Of a stretch of DNA of 64,000 nucleotides, positions 38,241-50,801 are shown piece after piece (positions within the stretch are counted from its first letter, which is position 1; every line of letters starts with the position of its first letter). The position numbers and the translations under genes are program-made. This DNA comes from Ypsolopha sequella (Eukaryota > Arthropoda > Insecta > Lepidoptera > Ypsolophidae). The notes under the pieces are model-generated. The model was not told where the DNA came from. It searched no databases and saw only the letters and a list, made by a program, of their open reading frames with translations. The stretch lies in the NCBI GenBank assembly GCA_934047225.1, contig OW204000.1, positions 10,930,001 through 10,994,000 on the forward strand, written 5' to 3'.

Positions 38241-41129
38241 CAAATTAATTTTTGTTAATTAGTGCTTTTCACCTGCTGCGTGCTTTTAAAAGGTCGAAGA
38301 CCGAATTAAGTAAAGTTTAAAAGCCTGCTTCAATAAGAAAGAAATCGTTTAAGTACATGATACACTTCCGATCAGTCTAAGCAGCATACAAGATGGCGCA
38401 GGCCTGGCCCATTCTTTACGCACGTGCGCTACAAAATTAGGGCTATTGTCGCAATTCGAAAAGAAATCTGTAGCACGAGCCTCTGAAAAATGTACCACGA
38501 AATTTGATATGACACAACTATTAATATTGGTTCTTCTGAAGGTATTGTATCCATGAGGCGTGAGCCAAACGAAATATTTCAAATGCAAATCGTGCTCTGA
38601 ACTAGAATGTAATAGTATGTCGCACCGCCGCCCCGCGCACGCGCCGTACTCCAAACCGGAAACAAATTATCATAGCCATATAAGCTCATACAAAATTGAC
38701 GAAAACTTCATTGATGTCACACTGATAAATTGCGCTAAACAAGAAAATGGACCAGAAAGTAGACTCCATGAACGGTTGGACAAATAAACGCGTGCCAGAA
38801 AATAAATGTCTCTTCAAAAAGACCTAAGAATTCTAATGTATCTTATACCTTTATGTTTTTCTTTCTTACACTTTAGTTTCACCGTTATAACACGTTTTTT
38901 GCCAATGCAATGTAACGATCAAATCGAAACTTCCTGTTTTTTATTTATTATACATTTTCATACAGTACATACCGATGACGGCAAATTTTTATAAAAGTAT
39001 TTAGGTAGACGGACTATCTTTTTAATTATCACTAACAAGTATAAACAAAGGTAACTCATGAAAACATCAGTTAAGTCAACAAAACGATATAAATAATTTC
39101 GGGAAAGGATGATGAAAACTTTGGATCCGAGTAACGGTTATAACCAAATTCCAATGGCAGTGTTATGTTGACATTAGAAGCAAAATACGTCCGACCGTGA
39201 AACGGAAATTAATAGAACACAGTTCAATTGAAAAACTGAACTCAGTAACGGTATTTACAGATAAAATGGTTGTGTTCTCTTCAAATTACCACACTCACGT
39301 GTCACATCGTAGCGGTTTTGGTGATGACTTTGTATCACATCATTTCGGTTTACAAAAATGTACAGGTATATACAGGATGGAAACTTAAATGGGTAGTATT
39401 TCTTTAGAGAGAGTCATTGAGAGTCTTATTCTATTGGGGTAAAAACTTTGAATTTGAAGACTTATATTAAACAAACATTTTATGAGGATTACTTTGCATC
39501 ACATTTCACACTTTTAGCGAGAAATCTAAAATTTCAAGCGCCTTATTTACCAATTTAAGAAAAACTTTCATGCTGTTCAATACATGGTAAACATAGACTA
39601 ATTTTTCCTATTGAAAGTTAAATGTACCACATTTCCAAATACTTCTTTGTATTTTTTGTAGTGATCAATTTCCCACACCTTGTTTACGGAAAACTAATCA
39701 CATTGTCAACTTTAAAGATCTAATTCCCAAATAAGAAATAAAAAAAAATAACAAAACATCTGATCTAACATATAAATTTGTTGACACATAATATACCAGA
39801 ATATGTATTTTTTATAACACTATTTATGGAATAAAATAATAATTCCGTCAATTTTCCCGATTAATAACGCCAGTTTACTACGATTTTTTGTATGGAATAA
39901 AACATAATCAAATTTAAAATTTCATGTCAGAATAATCTATGATTAGAACGAAATAAAAAATGAACAATTACTCTAAATTCCAAAAAAAATGCGATCCAGT
40001 AGGGCACGCCAAACAGAAAGCCTGATTTTGTGAAATGCCTCTTGAAATAAAATAACAAGCAATTTTAAGAATCACGGCTTATTAATAAAGATAAAAAGAG
40101 AGTCATGTCAGTATATTGGTAAAATGGAGTGTTCTTTTCGTTAACCATTTTTTTATGTACACATTTTTAGTCTTCTCTTAATGAATAAAAATATATGAAA
40201 ATGTAAACCTACTTGAAAAAATATTGTCACCATTCTCAATTTATAATTGCCCAATCTCAATACCGGTGGCCTAATCTGAAAAATGGTAATACGTACAAAA
40301 TTTAAAGATTAAATTGCAAAGTGACTCTCATAAAAACTTCGTGGATTACAACTAACAATTTTTTTTTAAATCGGTGTACGAATCACCTAATCTGGGCTCA
40401 ACTCGCTCGCGTGATGAGAAAATGTTTCTTTTTTTAATCGTCACATGGGAAGAAAGCAAAAACAAATCTGTTTAAAAAACAATATCGCAGTAATTTTCAC
40501 ATTTTGGAAAAATTATACAAGCTTACTGTTTGAATTGACACAGATTTAGTTATTCTGATGTTAAGACAGAAAGGAACCGTTTGTAACACCATTAATAGTC
40601 GGGTTTTGACCTCTAAAGCCCGGTTTATTGAGGTTTAGGCTGAATGCTTCAGGCAGCCTATCTGAAATCAGAATGTGAAATGACTTGTCTGACAAAATGT
40701 AATTGCATGTATTTAGGTGAAATGTTCATGTCGTCAAATAAGAATACGACTTGTCTTTGGAAGTAATGAATACATAAACATTTTCAATATATCTCTTTCA
40801 AATTTTACATTATAAGCATAATGGAATTTCTAAGTTCTTTATTGAAGATTTAGATCACATTAAGACACACACAGAAGTCCGAGTCCCAGAGTAATCAGAG
40901 ATTCTGACACCCATTTCTCATATTGAATCTTCTTTCGCACGTATAAAAAGTAGTAAGTTCATCTAATTCTGGGAGCTTTTGGTCCGTCTTCAGTACGTTG
41001 CTAATTTGGTAAACATACGTTTTTTTAAGGCATTCCCTGTAGTAACCTTCCACATGCTTCATATCTAAATATATACACTTCGTATGTATTTGTGTATTTA
41101 AGTATGTAGTATATTTTTATTTAAATTAT

Positions 41130-41337
41130 AGGTATAAAATAAGCTATTGTCAATATTTATGCACTCGCACCAATTAAAAGTTAATAAAATGTATTAATGT
41201 TTTCCCCACGGTAGTATGGAAAAAAAAATATTTTAGGAATAAGTCCGCCTTTGTCTTCAGTCTTTCTTTTTTGTATTTTGTAAATATCTTGTTTTTTGTG
41301 CAATAAAGCGTTTATACATTCATTCATTCATTCACTT
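41130..41337 (+). repeat. LINE/SINE-like 3' tail with AATAAA and ATTC microsatellite
   Basis: TTTTTTGTATTTTGTAAATA, then TGTGCAATAAAGCGTTTATA and four ATTC units (41317-41334). An A/T-rich tail with a poly(A) signal and a short terminal tandem repeat is typical of lepidopteran non-LTR elements. Confidence 0.45.
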
Positions 41338-41616
41338 TTATTTCTTTCGTCGCTCTTTTTTTATCCATCTTCTCTATCTTACTACTATTCAATCAAACTA
41401 CTGAAAAATTGCTTTTTCTATTTTACATTGGTCACATGTAAGCGTGTTTAATTTATATAGTTTTATTTCTATCTTTATATTTCTTATCATTTCTATTTGT
41501 TTTTGGTATTCCTGAATGATGACCATATTTTTTTATTAATATTCCTTATTAAATCTAGAGTCAAAATCATGACCAAAACATTCAAATAAAGTCAGTAAAT
41601 GTATAAAAAATATTAA

Positions 41617-41712
41617 ATGGAACAACAGTCGTGGAACTCACTTCCCCAGCATATCCGTGCTGACTGTATGTTTTTAATAACGTATTGTTTATCATTTAAT
41701 AAATTTAAGTAG
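41617..41712 (+). pseudogene. C-terminal scrap of a LINE reverse transcriptase
   Basis: Reads SWNSLPQHIRADCMFL and ends FNKFK-stop. The WNSLPxHIR block close to a final FK-rich tail is a hallmark of jockey/CR1-type non-LTR polymerase C-termini. Only about 30 codons remain, with a stop just upstream, so it is a dead fragment. A (CAAATT)4 run follows at 41869-41892. Confidence 0.5.
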
Positions 41713-41868
41713 CATTATTCATTATGTATTTTTATTCTATTGAAATATATTTTTTGTGTATGTATATTCGGATTTAATATTTTAGGTTATTGTGTATGTA
41801 AGAGGTTAATGAATACGTATGCTTTGTCTTATATTTTTTCAGATTTATATTTATCCATTGGGTTTGTT

Positions 41869-41892
41869 CAAATTCAAATTCAAATTCAAATT
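41869..41892 (+). repeat. (CAAATT)4 microsatellite
   Basis: Four exact tandem hexamers, next to the LINE scrap at 41617-41712 and possibly part of its 3' tail. Confidence 0.9.
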
Positions 41893-42419
41893 TGTTGGAA
41901 GAAAGCTCTTCTTTTGGAGATAATCTCACCTGTGAATATGATATTTTCAAGTGCAATATGAAATATTTATTGTTTTATAGGTATACAATGAAGAATAAGA
42001 CTAAGTAAATAATTTATACAGATAAGATTAGAACGAGAATTTTAAATTTATAATAGGGTTTTCAAATTTTCATGATCTAGTTCTTTTATATTGTATTACA
42101 TCTAGTCAATTGGTGTCTGTTTTATAGCAAAAATTATAAGGAATACTGGCTGAGCAGAACTGGGTCCTTTGACTAACCAATAGTAACCAATATTTTTCTA
42201 GTAATGGTTTGACCTCTTGATATGACATCACATTATCTTACTTCTTCACTTGAGTAAAGTGAAAGAATTCTCAGAATCAAATGTGTAGTTCCAGAGATAA
42301 CATTGTACATCAAAACGTCTAGGTCGGGTCTGGACTGGAAGATAATGCTAATTAGCATTAAGTTCGCCTTTGTACTGATTTATTTTAATGTGCAATTAAG
42401 AATTTTATTATTATTATTA

Positions 42420-42870
42420 GGTCTTCCTCTCCCTCTTTCCCCCGCAACCTTTCCTTCTATGATATTTTTCAAAAAACTGTAATTTGGATCAAGCGTCCTA
42501 TCACCTTCCCTCTTCAGTTTTTAAGGAATATCTTTATTTCTCTACAATTCTGGGCAATTCCTCATTAGTCTTCCTCTCCGTCCAGCTTATTCTCTCTATC
42601 CTCTTCCAGCACCACAATTCAAACGCCTCCAACCTCTCTCTGTCTCTTTGTGTTGATGTTCACATTTCACTACCATACAATACAATACTTCATTGTAGAC
42701 ATTGATCAGCCGTTTCTGGACTTTTCTTGAGATCTCCACTATGAAAAGATTTTTCTTGTTGTTGAAGGCTCTTTTGGCCAATGGGATCCTAGAAACGACA
42801 TACTTCCTAGATATTTGATATTATTTACTTCTTCTGCTGGGGTATTTTTGAGTGTGTTTGGGCTACTGAT
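42420..42870 (-). pseudogene. Degenerate LINE reverse-transcriptase fragment
   Basis: On the minus strand the order is VNNIKYLGS (the YLG block after the catalytic palm), then AKRAFNNKKNLFIVEISRKV and a CEHQHKETERGWRRL segment that corresponds to the usual CETWT...RRM region. The order and spacing match the C-terminal half of non-LTR reverse transcriptases. Frameshifts and stops break it. No endonuclease or full RT core is left. Confidence 0.65.
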
Positions 42871-44033
42871 AGCTTTTTGGATATGATTAAAATTTTTGTT
42901 TTAGTGATTCCGTTTATTTTGGGTCAAAATTGTTCAAATACTAAATTAATATTTTCTATTAGCGCTTGTAATTGTGGCCCGTTTTTTCCAAATGCTGAAA
43001 TATCAACAGTGAATCTTATAAATTGTATTCTTTTCCCGATAATTTTAATTAATTTCTCCGTTCAGGACTTCATGCCCCTAGGAGCCAAAGGACAAGTCCA
43101 ATCGAAATGGCTCTTTCAGGTGTACTATGTTCAAAATTATAGAATCTACAACACATTATAACCTATATTATTTTATCTTCTTTTGCAACTTTGGGAACTT
43201 CTAGCTAAAAGACCCGCTCCATTAACCAGTTTTAGGTTTTTTGTTCAGATAAGTAGTTAAGAATACAACTGTGAGAAAGTTGGGCTTTACTAAAGTACTC
43301 CATTTTGAATTTATAATGTGGTTTTGCTCTGTATATTTAATATTTAAAAGTACTGAATTTGATTGTATCACTATCACACGTAGCGATAATCTTTTTTTAT
43401 TTAATAGAAGACTAGTTTTGCATTTCTAAGAAATATTGTTTGCTAAAATAAAAAGTTCAAAGTATTACTAAATTAAAATGCTTATATACCTAAAGTTTCA
43501 AACACTTCCTTATCTGCGAATCTAAGGATGTCCATCTCAACAAGCTGTCACTATAGCCCTTATCTTTGAAGTGGCTGATGAATTACCTTTTGGCGCATTC
43601 CCAGGAGATATCATTAGTTTTTCCATTGGACACAAGGTGTCGCCACTTGTATTCATGAATTCACTGGTTTAGTTAATTGTAGTAAATTGAGCTTTATTGC
43701 TTTGTCATAAGAATTCTAACCCATAAAATGTTAACACGCACTATACCTCCGTTACTATGTAATAGTATTATATTAGATGGGTACATAATATCAAATATGA
43801 TGTTCCTACTAAATAAATTACATTTTAGATTTACATACATAAGAGCATATTTTAACTCTATTTAAACGTTACGATAAATATAAATGTAAAAATTATATGA
43901 CTAAAATCGACTTCGTAATAATAAACTCCTATGTTTTATAGGTGTATTTTTTATTTCCAATTTGCCTAGCTGTTCAAGGCAACATATTTAAAAAAATTCA
44001 AAGATTTCATTAATTTGTTAAAAAAAGCTCTTT
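42871..44033. other. Non-coding stretch between repeats
   Basis: A 94-codon open frame at 42877-43161 has no resemblance to a known protein. Otherwise plain AT-rich DNA. Confidence 0.5.
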
Positions 44034-44463
44034 TCGAGAATTAAGGCGTTAAGAAAAAAATATCGACACTTTAAGAACGTGATATACTTCAGTAAATAAT
44101 GTATTATTAGGAAAAAAATAAAATATTATTTTTGGATTCTTTTTCTAGGGATCTGTTAAAACAGAAACGCGATTGGAGAAATTCGGCTCGATAGAAATAT
44201 TTATTGAAGTGAGGTCTTTTTCGGCACCAATTCTCCTGGTTTGACAATTTAGAATGACATATGGACTACAATTATATTTTATTAGATGGATTTTAACGAT
44301 ATCTAGGACTTCATTAAACGAAATTTTGATAGCAACTTTAGTACATTTTATATCAATAAAAAACCGACTTTTTGCTACTTTTCCACGAATCCGTCCCTCT
44401 CGCACTGAGGGTTTTTTCGCATATGGAGTAACTACGCTAAAAATTTTACATATCGCCTTAAGA
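44034..44463 (+). mobile_element. TTAA-flanked MITE, copy 1
   Basis: Starts TTAAGGCG and ends CGCCTTAA, so TTAA lies at both ends. Homologous along its length to 62681-63113 (opposite orientation) and to 49018-49433. Shared blocks include GAAACGCGATTGGAG, TCTCCTGGTTTGACAATT and CCGTCCCTCTCGCACTGAG. TTAA duplication is the mark of piggyBac-type insertion; the superfamily is inferred from that alone. The 141-codon minus frame across it is discussed among the rejected items. Confidence 0.8.
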
Positions 44464-46880
44464 AGCAGTGAATGAGCGGAACGTTCCGCGATGTTTCCTG
44501 TAAATGCGATTTTCTTTTGCAGCAACACAAAATATGATATAAAATTAGACGGTATAATATTAAAATACATTACAATTGCTAATAAACAGTTCAGACTTAA
44601 AGTCTCCTATCACGCGTTGGGATCATATTGTCATTAACATAATATTGTTTTAGATAACAACAGGGGCTGTGTCACTTTGCATTACATTGAGTATTATCTA
44701 AACAAAAGTTAAAGGTTAAATTCTATTGGGTAGCCTATTTTCATTAACAATAATAAGTGTGTCAGGATCGTCACTAATGGTAATTTGTGGTCTCTACTAA
44801 TCCATTTCGGAGACATGATCAACTTTATTTGTAGGAATATCATTATTTCCAAAATCTTCCAGTTTCCATAATTATTTAATATAAAGTGTAGTACTGCAAA
44901 TCATTTACAAATTTTCTTTTTCATCAAGCAATCATAACACAAATAAAAAAAAAACTAATAGTACTAAGTTAAAAATTTGCCATGCACATTATAAATTGAC
45001 TAAACGCCATTAATAAATCAATAGAGTACAAAAAATATATTGAACCTCCAGTCAGAATATCTAAGATAAATAAAAAAACTTTATCATTCCAAAGCCGATC
45101 AGAGATGTTTGTATTGAAGTGTTGTCAGTTCGGAAAGTAACCGGGGCAGGACCTTTGATAAGGAAGGTAAACACACGTGCAAGCACAGGAAGAGGTCGGG
45201 GAGAAGTTTTTTTAGTTTTGTTTTCCTGATTTTGGTGTCCACTCGTCAATACTATTTGTTTACATATAGGGTTGTCATAAAATAGTCATGTTATTTTGGG
45301 GATCCATAAGTTTTATGATAGTTTTATTTGTTTTCCATTTCTTAATGCATCTTCAGTTTCATAAAATATATTTTCTTTGAATATTATTTTATCCTAAGGT
45401 TATATGCAATACAGATACTTTAGTACCATTTTCAATTGCGTTGGTGTCTGTATGTCTATAAATAGTCCAAAAGGTATTTTCTTATCTATTGCAACTGTGG
45501 GAGGTCTATAGCATCAGACAAATAACAACGTATAAAATATGCAAACTAAATCAATTTCCATACCGACGGTGTTGCCATTGTTATTTGCACCAACCTCTTG
45601 CGCCTACTCGCTTTAATCAATTATTATCAGCGTTGCTCGGTTATAAATTAAATACTGTTTGCGATCCCTGATACTGATCTAAGGTCGATTTGATTAATGA
45701 ATCGATCTGTCCCGAATATCGATCGACGGACGATATCGGCGGGTAAATGAGCTCGAGAGCAAGTCAGCAAGATGGCTGCCCCGTTGCGCGAGAATGCGAC
45801 GCGCGCCGGTGATTGTTTTCTGACTTTTAAATATTTGAATTGAGAATTTGTTTAGAATGCAATGGGTGACGGTGACGCATGAATAAATTATAAACATACG
45901 CATAAATTCGAACACTGAATTTGCAACGGCTATTGGAAATTATTTCGCCTCTTGATTATTACTTGCCACGTCCTAACATTTTATAGATATCCATAATATA
46001 CTATGTATACACATCGAAGTTAAACACTTGGGTCCACAAAGGGACATTGGGTTAAAAAAAAAGACTTTTTAAACACAAAATACAAAATTTTTTGTATAAT
46101 CTATACAAACAAAAAATAAACAATAATAAATAGGCAGTCATAAAAATATACTACTTTGTTCAGTTGTTGGAATAGTTAGCTGACAGATTGAACAAAACAT
46201 TGGTTCTAACTTCTAAAATTCAATTCTGCCTTTATTTAGACTATGTAATGTCTTTAAATCAGTACAACTTTAATGATCTATTATTGCTACAAAAATAATT
46301 CAAGTCAAGAAAATTACAATAATTACTTTATTTGAAGTGTTTTATTGAAATATTTGAAATATAAACGGAAAAACTAAAATATAATAGCAAGATAAAATCG
46401 AAGAGTTCTAACATGTCTGTTTGATAAATTAGAACTCTTTGGGTAAAATGTGAATGTTCCAGATTGATAGGAAATCAACATTCTAGTAAGTTTTTGGTTT
46501 CTTATAAGAAATTTGCCTGTCGCCGAACAATTTTAAGTGATAGGAAAATTAGAAATGATCACAATATCTCGACTTTGTCATCAAATTCTAGGGGCAAACT
46601 AGAATTTGGAGCAATAACAAAGGTCGATTCTAAGAAAGCATCCAGTTAATGAATTTTTAAAACAAGAATTTCGAGTAAGTTAAAATTAGAGAATTTCTTT
46701 TTGAGAGAGATATACCTATATGAGAATATTTCATTACAAAAGGATTCTTGAAAAAAAAAAAACAAGAAAGGATTTCGCAAGTTTGGATTGGGATTAAAAG
46801 TTTCTTGGGGATCCAAAGACGAAAATGAGGATTCCTTGGATTTGGGATTGGACACTTCACATCCCGATGAGATTCCTACA
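44464..46880. other. Non-coding stretch
   Basis: No gene seen. A GC-rich spot at about 45690-45830 includes AGCAAGATGGCTGCCCC and TCGATCGACGGACGATATCG. A small hairpin lies at 46399-46441 (AGAGTTCTAA / TTAGAACTCT). Confidence 0.5.
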
Positions 46881-46904
46881 GGAAATTTTAAAACTATTAT
46901 TAAC

Positions 46905-47200
46905 CTTTGAGCATCGCCTGCGAAACGCTGCTAAACACGATGCGGCATAGCACGCACAGTCACTTTATAATCACTTGTCCAATATCCAAACTAGTGTAAA
47001 CTCGAACAGCACTTCAAAAAAGTCAGTCAATAACACACGAAAATTTTCTTGTTACACCAAAAACACCCGCGGGAACTGTTTATAGAAGGAACTTTGTGTT
47101 GTTGGTGTGAGTTTGTAAGTCGTGCGAGTGTTTATCAGCACGACGCGCACGACGTTTCACTGTTGACGGTCGCCGGCACACTACGCGGCCGGTCGGCGGA
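46905..47200 (-). promoter_or_regulatory. Candidate upstream non-coding first exon of zfh2, with promoter region
   Basis: Read on the minus strand, a CpG island (about 47100-47520) passes into leader-like sequence and reaches a possible donor AAAG|GTTAAT (exon end 46905). A CAGT-type initiator (CAACAGTGAAACG) lies near 47155. The donor is weak and the initiator is inexact, so this is a candidate only. It is the most promoter-like place in the window and has the right orientation to supply the leader that the acceptor at 9300 requires. Confidence 0.3.
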
Positions 47201-47520
47201 GGCCCCCCGCCGCTTCATGCCGCTTCCCCCTCACCCCGCAAGGGGCGGGGCAAACCGAGCGAGTCGAGGCGAGGCGAAGGCTTAATTACGCTCAGAAGGC
47301 GAAGCGGGATGGCGATAGAGAGTGGGTGCGAGTTATTAGCACACGGAGAGCGGGACGACGCGCGTCTTAAATATTTTGTATAAGTAATGAGGGGAGCGGG
47401 GTGCGGGGAGCCGCATCTCCCGCCAATCTTTAATGTTGATTACGCCGGCCGCCGCCTATGTGCGCCCCTCATTAACGCTCGGCCACGCCCGCATTTAATT
47501 ACGCGCCCGTTTAATTGTCA
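47201..47520. promoter_or_regulatory. CpG island with CCAAT and TAATTA-type motifs
   Basis: The most GC-rich non-coding block in the window: CCGCTTCATGCCGC, GCAAGGGGCGGGGC, GCCGGCCGCCGCC, with CGCCAATC and TTTAATTACGCG. Consistent with a developmental-gene promoter or a strong enhancer. The open frames across it (47049-47285, 47387-47668) look like products of composition. Confidence 0.4.
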
Positions 47521-48241
47521 ACGGTTTCGATTCAATATTGTTTTTACGCGGATTGCACGGTTTAAATTTCGAACGCTTTTGTTTCGTTTTGGTGCTTTAG
47601 TTACGATTGATTTGTTGCTTTTTCGTGGAAAATGCCTTTGCATTGTTCCTCAAATAACTTTTGATTAAGTGAATGCAAAGAAAATAAAACCTTTAGAGAA
47701 GAGGGTCTGATTTTGATGCCATATAATGATGCCATAATTTGATGCCATGGCGTCTAATTTGTACGCTGTTGCATAAAATTAGACAAAAATTATACCTAAT
47801 AACTGTTCTATCTCCCAACTTCTACTTGCTATCATAAAATTTTGGCTAATCAACATGTTTAAAAATAACAACTCTGTACCTGCTCAGAAATCTTATATTT
47901 TAAACTCTAAAAGGTTCCATCTTTACATGGATTTTCTTAATATACACTTTTTTTCTTAAATTTGAAAATATATCAACACAGTGATAGTTCATAACTATTT
48001 GAAAAATGCAGTAGTTTGGTATGTAAGATATCTGTTACATACGATATCAATAAAACGCTAGGATTCGAAATAGCGGTAAAAACTTATATAAGTAGGTACT
48101 TGTCTAGTCTTAAAAAAAACTAGGTATCTCTACAGCAAAAACTTATCTAACACTTTAATTTGAGTAATATATTTTTTTCAGTTGGTACATACGTATTAAA
48201 TTAATAGTAATTTTCTTAAATTATATAATACGCTTAGATTC
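47521..48241. other. Non-coding stretch
   Basis: AT-rich, no recognisable element. Ends where the dispersed repeat at 48242 begins. Confidence 0.5.
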
Positions 48242-48702
48242 AATTATGTTAAGGTGTGATACTCGTAATCCGAAAAACATTTCGAGATTTAGGTTTAATA
48301 GGCCGTATTTTACAACTTGTGGTCTAAAAATCCTCATGATGATGAATATTTTTACGAAAAAGCTCCAAATCTCATTTGCCTTCGTGTGACGTCACTTGAG
48401 AAATGGCTGTTTAGAAATGTGTTCTTTGCTATCAAGACAAATTTATAATAATTTTCTTCCGATTGGTTTGACAGTTGGATGACAGATGAGTAGATAGTCA
48501 GAGACAGATCACTTTTTTACAAGCAATCACACATACCAATCAGTAAATCTAATGTTTAAAATTCTCAAGTGACGTCATATCGGACAATTTTTTAAAATAT
48601 CATAAAAAATAATAGTTAATTTATAAACCAAAATGATGAACACTATCTGAAAAAAAAAAAGCTTTTAGAAATTAAGATATGGGAATTGTTAAAAATTGAA
48701 GA
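48242..48702 (+). repeat. Dispersed repeat, long copy with internal TGACGTCA inverted repeat
   Basis: Long version of the element at 11720. Its centre is bounded by TGACGTCACTTGAGAA and its reverse complement (TTCTCAAGTGACGTCA), so the unit is a partial foldback. The short copy looks like this one with the middle removed. Non-autonomous DNA element is the likely class (inference). Confidence 0.75.
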
Positions 48703-49017
48703 CTAAGTAATCAAGTGATTTCTCCAATCTAATTTGTTATTAATATAAAGGTAGATAACTAATAATATAGGGTGAATCTAATCAGAAGTTTAGTAAATAA
48801 ATATTGGCTGGTCTGCCAAAAAATATATTTTCCGAGAATTCTTTTGACAAATAATGTGTACATTTTTTACAAATTCAGGTGAAGGTAGAAAAGGTTACCT
48901 AACTATCTAAAATGATTTGCCTTGAGCTATTACTTATATCATATAACAGTCTTGGCTGAACGAAACCCCCACATCTACTAGGTTATTGTCCTTCCGCTGT
49001 TTTTAGGGTTCCGTAAC

Positions 49018-49433
49018 TTAAGGCGATATGTAAAAAAATAGAGGTGCTTCTTTTTTGTGTATTTCATTACATACACGGAAAATTTTAATAAATTTCTGGT
49101 ATATGCATTTTGACTAGATATTATAATCTAGGGTTTTGAAATTGAAACTATGTTTGGATAAATTTTCCTCGATAGAAACAATAGTTGAAATGAGGTCTTC
49201 AAACACACTTTTTCTCCTCGTTTGACGAATATTACAGAACTCAAACATATTTTATTAGGTGTGTTTCAACAATATCTAGAGATTTGATATTTGAAATTTT
49301 GCTAGCTAATTTAGTTTTTTATAAAAATTTTAAACTGACATTTTTCGCTTTCGCCCTGAATCCGCCCCTCTCGCACTGAGCGTGTTTTCGCTTGGAGTGA
49401 CATTGACAAAAATAAAATTCGCATAGCCTCTTA
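49018..49433 (+). mobile_element. TTAA-flanked MITE, copy 2 (diverged)
   Basis: Begins TTAAGGCGATATGTAAAA and ends GCCTCTTAA. It keeps TTTTCCTCGATAGAAACAAT, GAAATGAGGTCTT and CCCTCTCGCACTGAGCGTG. The frame that is open in copies 1 and 4 is closed here by a TAA. It sits directly against a GGTTCCGTAAC repeat remnant at 49006-49017. Confidence 0.75.
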
Positions 49434-49848
49434 AAAAGAAAAACGGAAATCTTATAAGATCACTCTCGTGTCCGTCCGTCTGTCACAGAGGTTTTTCTCT
49501 AAAACTGTATAACGTAGGTATTTGTCATAATGTTAGGTCCTGTTTACTGCATACTAAAATATCAATTTATCAATGGTTCAAAGTTAGGTGCAAAGAAAAA
49601 AAAAACAATTTTAATTAATACATCGTGCTAGGTAGATATCATTTGACAGAGCTATTTTGTAAGGAATTGTTAAGGAAAAATAGTGATACAATTTTAAAAT
49701 ATATGTCAGACAATTTATAAAGTTAAACAAGTGAAAAAAAAAAATCATATGACTTGTATAGAAAGTGTAAGGAAATACGAACTTTGCCGAACAGTGGCGA
49801 AGATTTGTATGCGCAGTATTACTTTGGGAGCACTGTATGTACAGATTG

Positions 49849-50092
49849 TTAATATGAAGCTGGAAACTGGCAATAGTATTGTACCATACGAACAACTTTT
49901 CGTGAAAAAAAATTGAGAAATCGAGAAAAAATATCTGTTGTTTTGGTCGAATGTATATTTTGGTTGGATTGCTTTGAACCTTCTATGGAACAGCTAATTT
50001 TTTTTCGCGATTCGAGGGTTGGCTCTATAGTAAAAGTTGTTCGTATGGACGAGTATTATTGCCAGTTTCCGGCTTCCGCAACATCATATTAA
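49849..50092. mobile_element. Foldback element with about 60-bp inverted arms
   Basis: GGAAACTGGCAATAGTATTG and CCATACGAACAACTTTT at 49859-49904 return as complement at 50030-50085 (AAAAGTTGTTCGTATGG, AATAATTGCC-type and GCCAGTTTCC). Outer arms continue weakly. Centre about 115 bp. Confidence 0.7.
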
Positions 50093-50801
50093 CGCCCAGT
50101 CTATCACAATGTAATCTTATTCTCAAAGTAGTATTTTATAGGTAAATTAAAATAAATATATTTATATTACAAAGCTACTCAAAGATAGTCGGCTAAGAAT
50201 TAATAAGGTTTCTTCGATAAAATCTTTCTACAAGTGTTCATGAATTATTTCTAAAATTGTGAATCGTAATCTAAATTACTGATTAACCAATTAAAATGTG
50301 ATAAATCCAATTTACTGAATAAATTGAATATTATTTTCGTGAAATTTAATTTGAGTCCTATCGTTATATATTAGGTCTTTACATATGAAATTGCCGTTTT
50401 CTATAGAGAATTTGATGGAAACTTAATTTTCAGTAATATTTGCGTTTTTTTTTAGGAATGACAAATCCAAATTACGTAATTTTGTTTGTATATGAATGAG
50501 ACAACATTAAGCTAACAGCAACATTAATAAAATTTTTGAAAAGTGTCAGCTGTAAAAAATTATTACAAATCTTATCATGAAAATAGAGATGGCATTTAGG
50601 ACGAACGATTTTGAAGATGTAATTTTTATGATCAAACTGAATATAAAAACAAAATTTAATGCGTAGAAATGAGACATTGAAATCAACTTTCAAACAAAAA
50701 ACCAATCATTGAAATTGCTATTGAATTACAGGAATAATGAACTCATGGATCTGTAAGAAAATTTCACCAATTATACTTTTTATGTGACAAGCGTACCCGG
50801 G

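Larger units (their letters stand above)
34066..41100. other. Non-coding stretch, intron or intergenic
   Basis: Contains scattered repeat pieces (35505-35650), a 117-bp foldback (35800-35916), a 24-bp perfect palindrome (36012-36035) and a GC-rich block (37930-38240). Nothing else recognisable; most open frames are under 100 codons and look random. Confidence 0.5.

Noticed and set aside
44145..44570. A 141-codon minus-strand frame that is closely similar to the 86-codon plus-strand frame at 62740-63000
   Set aside because: Both lie in copies of the same TTAA MITE. The 62740 frame starts at GTG, and in the copy at 49018 the frame is closed by TAA, so the similarity reflects shared repeat DNA rather than a protein.
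47049..47668. Protein-coding exons in the CpG island
   Set aside because: The frames are short and arginine/proline-rich, as expected of GC-rich DNA, with no recognisable domain and no consistent splice pair.
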